DNA of 13,266 bases, taken from contig JAIVHD010000003.1 of NCBI GenBank assembly GCA_020201235.1, positions 1-13,266 on the forward strand. Reading direction: 5' to 3'. Every line of letters begins with the position of its first letter. Within the stretch, counting starts at the first letter, position 1. The stretch is from Lysobacteraceae bacterium. Its GTDB lineage: Bacteria; Pseudomonadota; Gammaproteobacteria; Xanthomonadales; Wenzhouxiangellaceae. This document shows, piece after piece, positions 1 through 6,566 of this stretch. Under the pieces are notes generated by a model. The model saw only the letters and a program-made list of their open reading frames with translations. It made no database searches and had not been told where the DNA came from. Made by a program: the position numbers and the translations under genes.

Positions 1-62
1 ATTCCGGACCGATGCAATCGTTTCAGAAGCGCCCGATGGTTGACCTGCGAGCGCGCGCGTGA
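1..62 (+). CDS. 3' end of an unidentified upstream frame (partial)
   Basis: An open frame enters from the left edge, with complete codons from base 3, and ends at TGA 60-62. The last residues read SGPMQSFQKRPMVDLRARA. Its stop overlaps the GTG start of the acyltransferase gene in a GTGA arrangement (59-62), a common layout for translationally coupled genes. That overlap is the only positive evidence. Nineteen codons are too few to recognise a family, and an open stretch this short could be chance. If real, the upstream gene and the acyltransferase form an operon. Confidence 0.3.
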   Translation, partial: SGPMQSFQKRPMVDLRARA

Positions 63-1576
63 AAGAATCTGATCCTTCCTCCAGTGGATCCGAATCTGTG
101 ACCGAACCCCACCGTCAGCCGATCGCCAAGGTTGATACCGCCTGGCTGCGTATGGAACAGCCGACCAACCTGATGATGATTACCGGCATCATTACGTTGC
201 GCGAATCGGTCGATTTCGAAAATCTCAAGGAGGTTGTCGCCTCGAGATTTCTGGCCTTTCCGCGCTTTCGCCACAAGGCTGTGCAGAGCGCGCGTGGATG
301 CTGGTGGGAAGATGACGAGGATTTTGAGTTGACCTCGCACATTCGCCGCACCGCGTTGCCTGGCGATGCCGGTAAGGCCGAGCTGGAGGCGTTAGTCTCC
401 GAACTTGCATCGACGCCGCTGGATAAATTCCGTCCCTTATGGCAGTTTCATTACGTCGAGAACTACCAGCAAGGGCCGGTGCTGGTCGTGCGCGTGCACC
501 ATTGCTACGCGGACGGCATTGCGCTGGTCCAGGTCATGCTTTCGCTAACCGATACCAGTCGTGATAAATCTCTGATGCGGGTTGCGCCGGAGAAATGGCA
601 GCAGCGCCGAGCGAGTGAGTCCGGCGTGTTTCGCCGACTGCTGGAACCGGCCCGCGGGGGGCTTGATGCGGCCCAGCATCTCGGCCAAAGGCTGGTCGAA
701 GAGGCCACCGGTCTGGTTCGTGATCCGACCCAGGCCGCGGGTTACGTCGAAGGGGCCTCGGAGATCCTGTCGGAGCTCGCGACCATGTTGCTGCTCGGCG
801 ATGACCCGCCGTCGCGATTCAAGGGCAAGCTTGGCATCCGCAAGAAGGTGGCCTGGGCCGATTCTCTGCCGCTGACCGAAGTCAAGGCCATCAGCAATGC
901 GCTGGGCTGTACGGTCAACGACGTGCTGATCGGCATCATGACCGGCGCGCTGCACCGCTATCTGGTCGACAAGGGTGACGATCCGTCGGAACTCGAGATT
1001 CGCGCGACGATACCGGTTAACCTCCGCCCACTTGAACATGCGCGTGATCTGGGCAATCATTTCGGCACGGTCTTTCTCGACCTGCCGATCTGGGAGAGCA
1101 ATCCGCTGGCGCGCATTTATCGCGTGGCCGAAAGCATGCACCACCTCAAAAAATCAAAGCAGGCAAGCGTCTCGCTGGGGTTGCTGGCAATGGTCGGCAT
1201 GCTGCCGGCGGCCATTCAGCAGAGCGTGCTGGAGCTGTTCGGCAAGAAGGCGACCACGGTACTGACCAATGTCCCGGGCCCGAGCCAGGCCCTGTTCATG
1301 GCTGGATCGGAAATTACCCAGATGATGTTCTGGGTGCCGCAGACCGCCTCGGTCGGCATGGGCATTAGCATCCTGAGCTACAACGATCAGGTTTTTTGCG
1401 GTCTGGTTACCGATAATCGCCTGGTACCCGACCCCGGCCGAATTGTCGAGCGATTCAAGGCTGAATTTGCCAACCTGCTCCATCTAGTGATGTTGCTGGG
1501 TCCGGACGCCGATCGCAGCCCGGCGTCGGTCGAGGATTATATGCAGGCCTGGATCGACCTCAGCGGCGAAGATTGA
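59..1576 (+). CDS. Wax ester synthase / diacylglycerol acyltransferase (WS/DGAT family)
   Basis: Predicted bifunctional acyltransferase that joins acyl-CoA to fatty alcohols or diacylglycerol, giving wax esters or triacylglycerol at the inner membrane or lipid bodies. The 505-residue product carries the family active site HHxxxDG as HHCYADG at residues 147-153; the second His is the expected catalytic base. Just before it is the PLW segment (126-128). The C-terminal half has the typical blocks: PVNLRP and GNHFGTVFLDLP near residues 320-345, then NVPGP near 404 and the SVGMGISILSYN stretch of the DUF1298 region. Length is slightly above the usual 450-480. The GTG start at 59 is the first possible start after an in-frame stop at 41-43; another GTG at 98 would also leave the domain intact. 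The N-terminus lacks a signal peptide, as usual for the family. Which lipid it makes cannot be read from the sequence. Confidence 0.9.
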   Translation: MKESDPSSSGSESVTEPHRQPIAKVDTAWLRMEQPTNLMMITGIITLRESVDFENLKEVVASRFLAFPRFRHKAVQSARGCWWEDDEDFELTSHIRRTALPGDAGKAELEALVSELASTPLDKFRPLWQFHYVENYQQGPVLVVRVHHCYADGIALVQVMLSLTDTSRDKSLMRVAPEKWQQRRASESGVFRRLLEPARGGLDAAQHLGQRLVEEATGLVRDPTQAAGYVEGASEILSELATMLLLGDDPPSRFKGKLGIRKKVAWADSLPLTEVKAISNALGCTVNDVLIGIMTGALHRYLVDKGDDPSELEIRATIPVNLRPLEHARDLGNHFGTVFLDLPIWESNPLARIYRVAESMHHLKKSKQASVSLGLLAMVGMLPAAIQQSVLELFGKKATTVLTNVPGPSQALFMAGSEITQMMFWVPQTASVGMGISILSYNDQVFCGLVTDNRLVPDPGRIVERFKAEFANLLHLVMLLGPDADRSPASVEDYMQAWIDLSGED

Positions 1577-1726
1577 CCCGTGGGTCGCATCTCTTCACCG
1601 GACCACATCCTCACCGCACAGGCGCGCACGCTTTCGCTGCACTTGTTCACGAACCACCCCGGCTACAGCACCTGACCACGCCTCGCGGCGCACGGATGGT
1701 GAATAAGTCGGGATGGTCAAGCGGAG
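1577..1726. other. Convergent intergenic gap, no terminator recognised
   Basis: This 150-bp stretch separates the stop codons of two convergent genes, the acyltransferase (plus) and the TPR protein (minus). A bidirectional terminator would be expected. I see only a short GACC/GGTC inverted repeat right after the acyltransferase stop, without a T tract. A TTG-started frame on the plus strand (1573-1914) crosses the gap into the antisense of the TPR gene and looks like chance. Confidence 0.5.
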
Positions 1727-2470
1727 TCAACCCAGAGAGCCGCTGGCATATTCAATATCAAGGGCCTGCATCGCATCAAGCGGCTTCATTGCAGCCGCTT
1801 TTGCGTACGCTTCGTTGGAGTCGTCGAGACGCTTGTCGCCGTACAGTAGATACAGGCCATTGCCGTACTCGATCCAGGCAATCGGCGCATTCGACAGACG
1901 GATGGCTTCGTTGAAGTGCTCCAGGGCCTTTTCGGCGCTGGCACCGTAGGTCATTGATCCGACCAGTTTGCCGACCTTGGCGATGACCTCGGCGTGCTCG
2001 GGTTGCAATTCAATCGTGCGATCGAGTGATTTCCGAATGCGCCCGCCGAGTCCTTGGCTCAGCGCCTTGGCAATTGAGATGCTCTGGCTGTATCGACCCA
2101 GGTGATAGGCGTGAAAATAATGCGCGTTCGGGTTTTCCGGGTCGAACTCTATGGCCTCTTCCGCACGCGCGATGCCGGCTTTGTAAATCTGCTGTTTGAC
2201 GGCGTCGTTTTCCTCCAAATAATCGGCGTAGATCCCGGAGGCTTTGTTGGCGACCACGTGCGCGGTTTCGCCGGTCTGGACGGCGAGATCGACCGAGTCG
2301 GCAAATTCGCCGCGATGAAAATGGCACCAGGCTTGTACAAGGGTTTCGTCGCCCGGCCAGGGTTCGCAATCGCCGACGTGCAGTTTTGGCCATGCCTTCT
2401 CCAGGGCATTGGCCGGGTAATCGAATTTCGTGGCCGGCTGATCGAACGAAGCCCAGTTTTCGGTGTTCAT
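1727..2470 (-). CDS. TPR-repeat protein, RMDN-like, probably cytosolic
   Basis: Predicted 247-residue helical repeat protein. The text AIEFDPENPNAHYFHAYHLG, then TIELQPEHAEVIAKVGKL and EKALEHFNEAIRL, shows several degenerate tetratricopeptide repeats. Their arrangement recalls the regulator-of-microtubule-dynamics (RMDN) TPR family, which also occurs in bacteria with unknown function. No signal peptide or membrane segment is visible. I chose the ATG at 2468-2470 because an AGGAG lies at 2479-2483, eight bases upstream. The longer frame to 2500 would add ten residues (MPKDRKGETF) and put that Shine-Dalgarno sequence inside the gene. The start is 34 bases after the mltF stop on the same strand, so the two are probably one transcript. 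TPR proteins are usually adaptors; the partner is unknown. Confidence 0.8.
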   Translation of the reverse strand: MNTENWASFDQPATKFDYPANALEKAWPKLHVGDCEPWPGDETLVQAWCHFHRGEFADSVDLAVQTGETAHVVANKASGIYADYLEENDAVKQQIYKAGIARAEEAIEFDPENPNAHYFHAYHLGRYSQSISIAKALSQGLGGRIRKSLDRTIELQPEHAEVIAKVGKLVGSMTYGASAEKALEHFNEAIRLSNAPIAWIEYGNGLYLLYGDKRLDDSNEAYAKAAAMKPLDAMQALDIEYASGSLG

Positions 2471-2478
2471 AAAAGTTT

Positions 2479-2483
2479 CTCCT
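2479..2483 (-). promoter_or_regulatory. Ribosome binding site deciding the TPR gene start
   Basis: AGGAG on the minus strand (CTCCT on plus), eight bases before the ATG at 2468-2470. It sits in the short gap after mltF and supports the shorter start of the TPR gene. Confidence 0.6.
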
Positions 2484-2504
2484 TTGCGGTCTTTCGGCAA
2501 GGGT

Positions 2505-4052
2505 CTATTCGGTACCGACCGGTCCTGGTGCTTGCTTCGGCCGGGCTTCGGGCGCTTCCGTGCGCGTTATCAGCGGATGGTTTCGACCGTCCATCCAGAC
2601 CAGGATTTCATAGAAAGTCCGAATATTCTCGACATAATTGGCCGCCTCGTAGCCGCGTGCGTAACCGAAACGGGTTTCCGAAAAATAGCGTTTTTGGGTT
2701 AGCAGCGGCAGCCGGTCACGAACATCCAGCCAACGATCCGGGTCGCGGCCTTGGCGCTCGGTCAGAACGCGCGCATCTTCCAGGTGCCCAAGACCGATAT
2801 TATAGGCAGCCAGCGCCAGCCACAAGCGGTCCGGATGCCGGATGCGCCCGGGCAGCCGCTCGATCATCGAGGCCAGGTAGCGGGCACCGCCGAAAACGCT
2901 TTCGGCCGGATCGCTGCGGTCGTCGATGCCCAGTTGCCGGGCTGTTGGAATGGTCAGCATCATCAGGCCGCGAACGCCGGTCCGCGAGACCGCCTCGGGG
3001 TTCCAGTGCGACTCCTGGTAGCTGACTGCGGCCAGCAGGCGCCAGTCCAGGTCGACCTGTTGGGATGCCTGTTCAAACAGCGAACGAAAGCGCGGCAGCC
3101 GGTCGCGCATTTGTTGCATAAAGGTAAACGTGCCGATCGGCTCGTAGTCCTCGACATGGCTGAAAAATCTCTGGCGCAGCCGCTCGAGCAGTTGCTCGGA
3201 TTCGGAATGGGTAAAGAACTCGCGCATGCGATGGGCCAGTGTGTCGTCGTGCGACAGGCGTGTTGCCCAGGCCAGCGATTGACTGTGGTCGAACTCGAAT
3301 GCCTTTCGGACCGCAGGAAAATAGCGCCGATTCAGGTCGAAAATATTTGAATCGACGATTGTAAAATCGATTTCCTCGTTACTGACTGCTTCGAGCAGGT
3401 CTTCGATGCTGGCCTCGGCACGGGTCTCCCAGCGCAGCCCCCATTGCTCGCGCAGTGGCTCCAGGAACTGTTCGTAGCTGGTGCCGCTCAGAATCGCCAG
3501 AACGCCATCGTTGAGATCCTCGGGGCCGCGCGGTCGACGCAAGCCGCGCCGGTAGACCACCACTGGGCGGACCGTCTCGTAGTTGGGTCCGAAGCGCGCC
3601 ATGCGCTTGCGCATCGGCGCACTCGACAAGTTGGCTGCGACAAAATCACCCTGTCCCGACTCCAGCGCCGGCAGCAGCGCATCGATCGTGGGCAGCGTCA
3701 CCACCTCAATCGGCACGCCCAGGTAGTCGGCAAATCGCCGGGCCAGCGCGTATTCGAACCCCGATTCACCGTCTGGGCCGAGGTAATAGGTGGTCGCGCC
3801 ATTGATCGTCAGCAGCATCACATAGCCGCGCGCATGAATGCGCTCGACTTCGTTGAGCTGGTCGTGCCCTGAGGTCAGAACCAGCAGAACCAGTGCCGAC
3901 AGCACGAGCCGGTACAACGGCTGTCCGCGCAGGTGCTTGCGCGGGATGCCGTGAGCTGTATGCCAGTCATAGGTCTGCAATGCCCAGGCCCTTCCGTCCG
4001 GCGGTTCGTTAAGAACTGATGCCGTTGTGAGATGCGAGCGCACATTATGCAT
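2505..4052 (-). CDS. mltF: Membrane-bound lytic murein transglycosylase F
   Basis: Cleaves the MurNAc-GlcNAc bond of peptidoglycan to give 1,6-anhydro products, acting from the periplasm while membrane-attached. From the ATG at 4052 the product is 515 residues. There is a hydrophobic segment at about 47-61, a solute-binding-protein-like domain (SBP_bac_3) at about 70-300 and a C-terminal SLT domain at about 331-466. The catalytic Glu is in YQESHW (Glu347), followed by the SLT signatures TGVRGLMMLT and LALAAYNIG, and later YFSETRFGYARGYEA, all close to E. coli MltF as I remember it. The start is uncertain. A TTG at 4094 opens the longest frame; a TTG at 3978-3980 has GGAAGG nine bases upstream and would place the hydrophobic segment at 23-37, as expected for a signal anchor. 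No lipobox Cys is seen. Divergent from gltX. Confidence 0.92.
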   Translation of the reverse strand: MHNVRSHLTTASVLNEPPDGRAWALQTYDWHTAHGIPRKHLRGQPLYRLVLSALVLLVLTSGHDQLNEVERIHARGYVMLLTINGATTYYLGPDGESGFEYALARRFADYLGVPIEVVTLPTIDALLPALESGQGDFVAANLSSAPMRKRMARFGPNYETVRPVVVYRRGLRRPRGPEDLNDGVLAILSGTSYEQFLEPLREQWGLRWETRAEASIEDLLEAVSNEEIDFTIVDSNIFDLNRRYFPAVRKAFEFDHSQSLAWATRLSHDDTLAHRMREFFTHSESEQLLERLRQRFFSHVEDYEPIGTFTFMQQMRDRLPRFRSLFEQASQQVDLDWRLLAAVSYQESHWNPEAVSRTGVRGLMMLTIPTARQLGIDDRSDPAESVFGGARYLASMIERLPGRIRHPDRLWLALAAYNIGLGHLEDARVLTERQGRDPDRWLDVRDRLPLLTQKRYFSETRFGYARGYEAANYVENIRTFYEILVWMDGRNHPLITRTEAPEARPKQAPGPVGTE

Positions 4053-4139
4053 GAGGTCGGCCGGGTCACCGGTGATCGGGTAACTCGGCGGCAAGGCCGG
4101 TTACCCGGGCGCTTCGCCGGAGGAGCGATCCGACAGGTC

Positions 4140-4148
4140 TGCTACACT
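4140..4148 (+). promoter_or_regulatory. Candidate extended -10 promoter for gltX
   Basis: TGCTACACT fits an extended -10 element (TGN followed by a four-of-six match to TATAAT). No good -35 hexamer lies at the usual distance, which extended -10 promoters tolerate. Transcription from here would give a leader of about 145 bases before gltX that includes the short open frame at 4231-4296. It lies in the divergent mltF/gltX intergenic region. Prediction by eye only. Confidence 0.3.
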
Positions 4149-4230
4149 ATTCAAGTGGCTTCCGGATTAGACCGAGCATCGCGAGGGCAGGCCGGTTGGA
4201 GCCAGATTTTGCGATCTTTTGAGGTGAATC

Positions 4231-4296
4231 GTGGGCCTGTTTAACGAATGGAAGACCCTGTCTGGGTCTGGTAATTTCGCTGATTCCGGGGTTTAA
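4231..4296 (+). CDS. Possible 21-residue leader ORF upstream of gltX
   Basis: GTG start with GAGGTG at 4221-4226, about five bases upstream, a better ribosome binding site than that of gltX itself. The frame encodes 21 residues (starting MGLFNEWKTL, ending FADSGV) and stops with TAA at 4294-4296, three bases before the gltX ATG. The peptide has no run of one amino acid and only one Trp, so it does not look like a classical attenuator. It may couple translation into gltX, or it may be chance. No homologue is known to me. Confidence 0.3.
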   Translation: MGLFNEWKTLSGSGNFADSGV

Positions 4297-4299
4297 TCA

Positions 4300-5739
4300 A
4301 TGCAAGTGACTGAAGACAAGAACGATCCACCGATTCGCACGCGTTTCGCGCCGAGTCCAACCGGGTTTTTACATATCGGCGGCGCGCGCACCGCGCTGTT
4401 TTGCTGGCTGGCCGCGCGCGCCAGCGGTGGTCAGTTCGTGCTGCGGATCGAAGACACCGACCAGGTTCGTTCGACCGGCGAGTCGGTCCAGGCCATTCTT
4501 GATGGATTGGCGTGGCTGGAGTTGACACCGGACGAAGGCCCGTATTTCCAGTCCGAGCGCATGGCGCTGTACCATGCTGCGGTCGCGCGACTGCTTGATC
4601 AGGGCAGGGCCTATCGCTGCTACTGCTCGCGCGAACGCCTGGAGTCGCTGCGTGAGCAAGCCATGGCCAGCGGTCAGAAGCCTCGCTACGACGGCCGCTG
4701 CCGCTCGCTTTCGCAGCCGCCGGCCGATATCGAACCGGTAATCCGCTTTCGCAACCCCGATAGCGGCACGGTCGCGTTTCACGACCGGGTGCGTGGGCCG
4801 ATTGAATTTGACAATCGCGAACTCGACGATCTGGTCATTCAGCGCGCCGATGGTTCGCCGACCTATAACCTCGCCGTGGTCGTCGACGACCTGGACATGC
4901 GCATCAATCTGGTGGTGCGCGGCGACGACCATATCAACAACACGCCGCGCCAGATCAATCTGTACCACGCGCTCGATGCCACGCCGCCTGAATTCGCCCA
5001 CGTTCCGATGATTCTCGGCGAAGACGGCGCGCGGCTGTCCAAGCGCCACGGGGCGGTCAGCGTTATGGCTTGGCGCGAACTCGGCTATTTGCCCGACGCT
5101 CTGCTCAACTACCTGGCGCGCCTGGGCTGGTCAAGTGGCGATCGCGAATTGTTCAGCCGCGATGAGTTGGTTTCGCTGTTTCAGGTTGAGGATGTCAATC
5201 GCAAGGCTTCTCGATTTGATATGGAAAAGCTCAACTGGCTCAACCAGCTGTATCTGCGTTCTGAATCTACGCAGCGTACGCTTCCGGAGCTCGACTGGCA
5301 TCTTCGGCGAATCGGCCTCGATCCAGCCTGCGGGCCGGCGCTCGAGGATCTGCTGGCGGTCCAGTCGCAGCGTTGCGAGACACTGGTCGAGATGGTCGAG
5401 CAAAGCCGCGCTTTTTATGCCGATTTTGATGATTTCGACCCTGTTGCCGCCAAAAAGCATCTACGCCCGGTTGCGGTCGAGCCGCTGCGCGCGCTGCGCA
5501 CACAACTGCAGGATTGCGACTGGACCCCCGAGGCGCTGGGGCTTGCGGTGAACCGGACCGCCGAAGCACTGGAGGTCGGCCTGGGCAAGATCGGCCAGCC
5601 GCTTCGGGTGGCGCTGGTCGGGCACGGCTCATCGCCCTCAATTGACCAGACCTTGTGGCTGGTCGGTCGGGCGCGCGCACTCGAGCGTATTGATCGCGCG
5701 CTGGACTTTATCGACCAGCGGGTCCGTGCCAATGGATGA
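4300..5739 (+). CDS. gltX: Glutamate--tRNA ligase
   Basis: Charges tRNA(Glu) with glutamate using ATP, in the cytoplasm. The 479-residue product is a normal class I discriminating-type enzyme: TRFAPSPTGFLHIGGARTAL at the N-terminus (HIGH-like HIGG at 25-28), GDDHINNTPRQ in the connecting region and the KMSKS-like RLSKRHG with Lys248. A helical anticodon-binding domain fills the C-terminal third. The zinc-binding subdomain has Cys107, Cys109 and Cys134, but the position of the fourth E. coli ligand (His in RCRH) is Ser136 (RCRS). The ATG at 4300 follows the short leader frame by three bases; GGGG about eight bases upstream is the only Shine-Dalgarno candidate. An alternative GTG lies two codons downstream. 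The neighbours give no functional link. Confidence 0.97.
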   Translation: MQVTEDKNDPPIRTRFAPSPTGFLHIGGARTALFCWLAARASGGQFVLRIEDTDQVRSTGESVQAILDGLAWLELTPDEGPYFQSERMALYHAAVARLLDQGRAYRCYCSRERLESLREQAMASGQKPRYDGRCRSLSQPPADIEPVIRFRNPDSGTVAFHDRVRGPIEFDNRELDDLVIQRADGSPTYNLAVVVDDLDMRINLVVRGDDHINNTPRQINLYHALDATPPEFAHVPMILGEDGARLSKRHGAVSVMAWRELGYLPDALLNYLARLGWSSGDRELFSRDELVSLFQVEDVNRKASRFDMEKLNWLNQLYLRSESTQRTLPELDWHLRRIGLDPACGPALEDLLAVQSQRCETLVEMVEQSRAFYADFDDFDPVAAKKHLRPVAVEPLRALRTQLQDCDWTPEALGLAVNRTAEALEVGLGKIGQPLRVALVGHGSSPSIDQTLWLVGRARALERIDRALDFIDQRVRANG

Positions 5740-5818
5740 CCGGTCGTGGCTGCGTCGCGACGGCCTCAAGTGGGCACCCGGTGCGGTATCGCGGCGGGGT
5801 CTCACGGACAGGCCATGA
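5732..5818 (+). CDS. Possible 28-residue ORF overlapping the gltX stop
   Basis: An ATG at 5732 sits in the last codons of gltX (overlap 5732-5739) and opens a 28-codon frame, MDDRSWLRRDGLKWAPGAV and onwards, ending at TGA 5816-5818. The overlap geometry would allow re-initiation after gltX. There is no clear Shine-Dalgarno sequence and I recognise no family. It could equally be chance in GC-rich DNA. Confidence 0.2.
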   Translation: MDDRSWLRRDGLKWAPGAVSRRGLTDRP

Positions 5819-6044
5819 TCCAGAGTAAACCCATCTGTTGCAGAAATTTTCGGGCCGCAATCGCTGCGCTGCCCGGTATAGCAGCCGTCGTACATCACGT
5901 CGCGGGGCCTGAACTTGCGTTGCCAATCCTCGCGTAGAGTGAAGCTGCGCTCCGGTTGGCAGCACGCCGTGCAGCCCCCGGAAACACGCCTCTGCGGGCT
6001 TTCAGCTCCGAAAATTGATGCAACGTTAGGGTAAACTACCGGCC
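5740..6044. other. 305-bp gap between gltX and zur, no convincing gene
   Basis: Both strands contain short open frames: plus 5746-5937, and minus 5708-5965 and 5638-5898. None has a good ribosome binding site or recognisable protein. One minus frame is open well beyond its only start (GTG 5898) and is cysteine-rich (GGCTACC, MYDGCYTG), but lacks an upstream start codon. No tRNA fold is visible. The stretch holds the imperfect hairpin at 5952-5981 and must contain the zur promoter; a TAAACT at 6032-6037 is the only -10-like hexamer close to the gene and lacks a -35 at proper spacing. Confidence 0.5.
5952..5981. repeat. Imperfect hairpin between gltX and zur
   Basis: Inverted repeat that can fold as CCGG, GGC and GCAC around a GCC loop, pairing with GTGC, GCC and CCGG. 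One A-A mismatch and a small internal bulge interrupt 11 base pairs. There is no T tract after it on either strand, so it is not a classical intrinsic terminator. It could be a weak or Rho-assisted end of the gltX transcript or part of the zur leader. Confidence 0.4.
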
Positions 6045-6488
6045 ATGCGGCCTGCGAATGTCATTCAAGAAGTCGAACAGCGTTGCGCCCGCGACAGCCT
6101 TCGGTTGACTCCGACCCGTCGCCGAGTGCTTGAGTTGGTCCTTGAGGCCGATGGTCCGGTCAAAGCCTACGACCTGCTCGACCGCCTCAAGGCCGAACAG
6201 CCCACGGCCGCGCCGCCTACGGTCTATCGCGCGCTGGATTTTCTGCTTGAGCACCATTTCATCCATCGGCTTGAAACACTCAACGCATTTGTCAGCTGTT
6301 TTCATCCCAGGCATCGCCACCACGGCCAGTTCCTGATCTGCGAACAATGCGGCTCGGTGACTGAAGTGCCCGATCGGGATTTATCGATAGAGCTCGCCTC
6401 GATTGCCCGAAAAGCCGGATTCGAGCCTGTCCGCCAGGTGCTTGAAGTGTATGGATTATGCAGCGCTTGCAACTCCAAACTCGTCTGA
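6045..6488 (+). CDS. zur: Zinc-uptake regulator Zur (Fur family)
   Basis: Metal-dependent repressor that, with zinc bound, blocks zinc-uptake promoters. The 147-residue product has the N-terminal winged-helix DNA-binding domain (about 1-85) with LTPTRRRVLELV and PPTVYRALDFLLEH at 57-70, the latter nearly identical to E. coli Zur as I recall it. A C-terminal metal-binding dimerisation domain follows. Two CxxC pairs for the structural zinc are at 99-102 (CEQC) and 139-142 (CSAC), and a His-rich stretch RHRHH at 89-93 supplies regulatory ligands. The PPTVYRALDFL helix and the LCSAC end favour Zur over Fur or PerR. The ATG at 6045 is the natural start, with only weak Shine-Dalgarno support. No znuABC genes are present in the window, so its targets must be elsewhere. 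Confidence 0.88.
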   Translation: MRPANVIQEVEQRCARDSLRLTPTRRRVLELVLEADGPVKAYDLLDRLKAEQPTAAPPTVYRALDFLLEHHFIHRLETLNAFVSCFHPRHRHHGQFLICEQCGSVTEVPDRDLSIELASIARKAGFEPVRQVLEVYGLCSACNSKLV

Positions 6489-6503
6489 GCCAGATTCCGG
6501 AGG

Positions 6504-6527
6504 GTCGCGCGCCGTGCGCCGCGCGAC
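6504..6527. repeat. Perfect 8-bp inverted repeat between zur and the WYL gene
   Basis: GTCGCGCG at 6504-6511 pairs perfectly with CGCGCGAC at 6520-6527 around an 8-base loop. It lies 16 bases after the zur stop and is almost pure GC. The following bases are AAGGCTTGCGG, not a T run, so it is not a standard terminator. It may limit read-through, stabilise the zur transcript end, or act as an operator for the adjacent WYL regulator. Confidence 0.45.
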
Positions 6528-6566
6528 AAGGCTTGCGGCTCGGCGGCTGGGGCGGAGTCGGCTGAG

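Noticed and set aside
545..1144. 199-codon minus-strand frame
   Set aside because: Antisense to the WS/DGAT catalytic region; product rich in R, Q and H without any family resemblance.
2102..3025. 307-codon open frame on the plus strand
   Set aside because: It lies antisense to the TPR gene and mltF, shows no recognisable domain, and has Arg/Gly/Ser-rich text typical of a shadow frame.
4369..5049. 226-codon minus-strand frame
   Set aside because: Antisense to the conserved core of gltX; a codon-bias shadow.
5970..6002. Terminator-like AGCCC / GGGCT pairing after gltX
   Set aside because: Only five pairs, a long loop, just three Ts, and it competes with the better hairpin at 5952-5981.
6021..6040. 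Possible Zur operator before zur (GTTA, three bases, TAAA)
   Set aside because: The half-sites are too close together and imperfect compared with the gammaproteobacterial Zur consensus, so it is probably chance.
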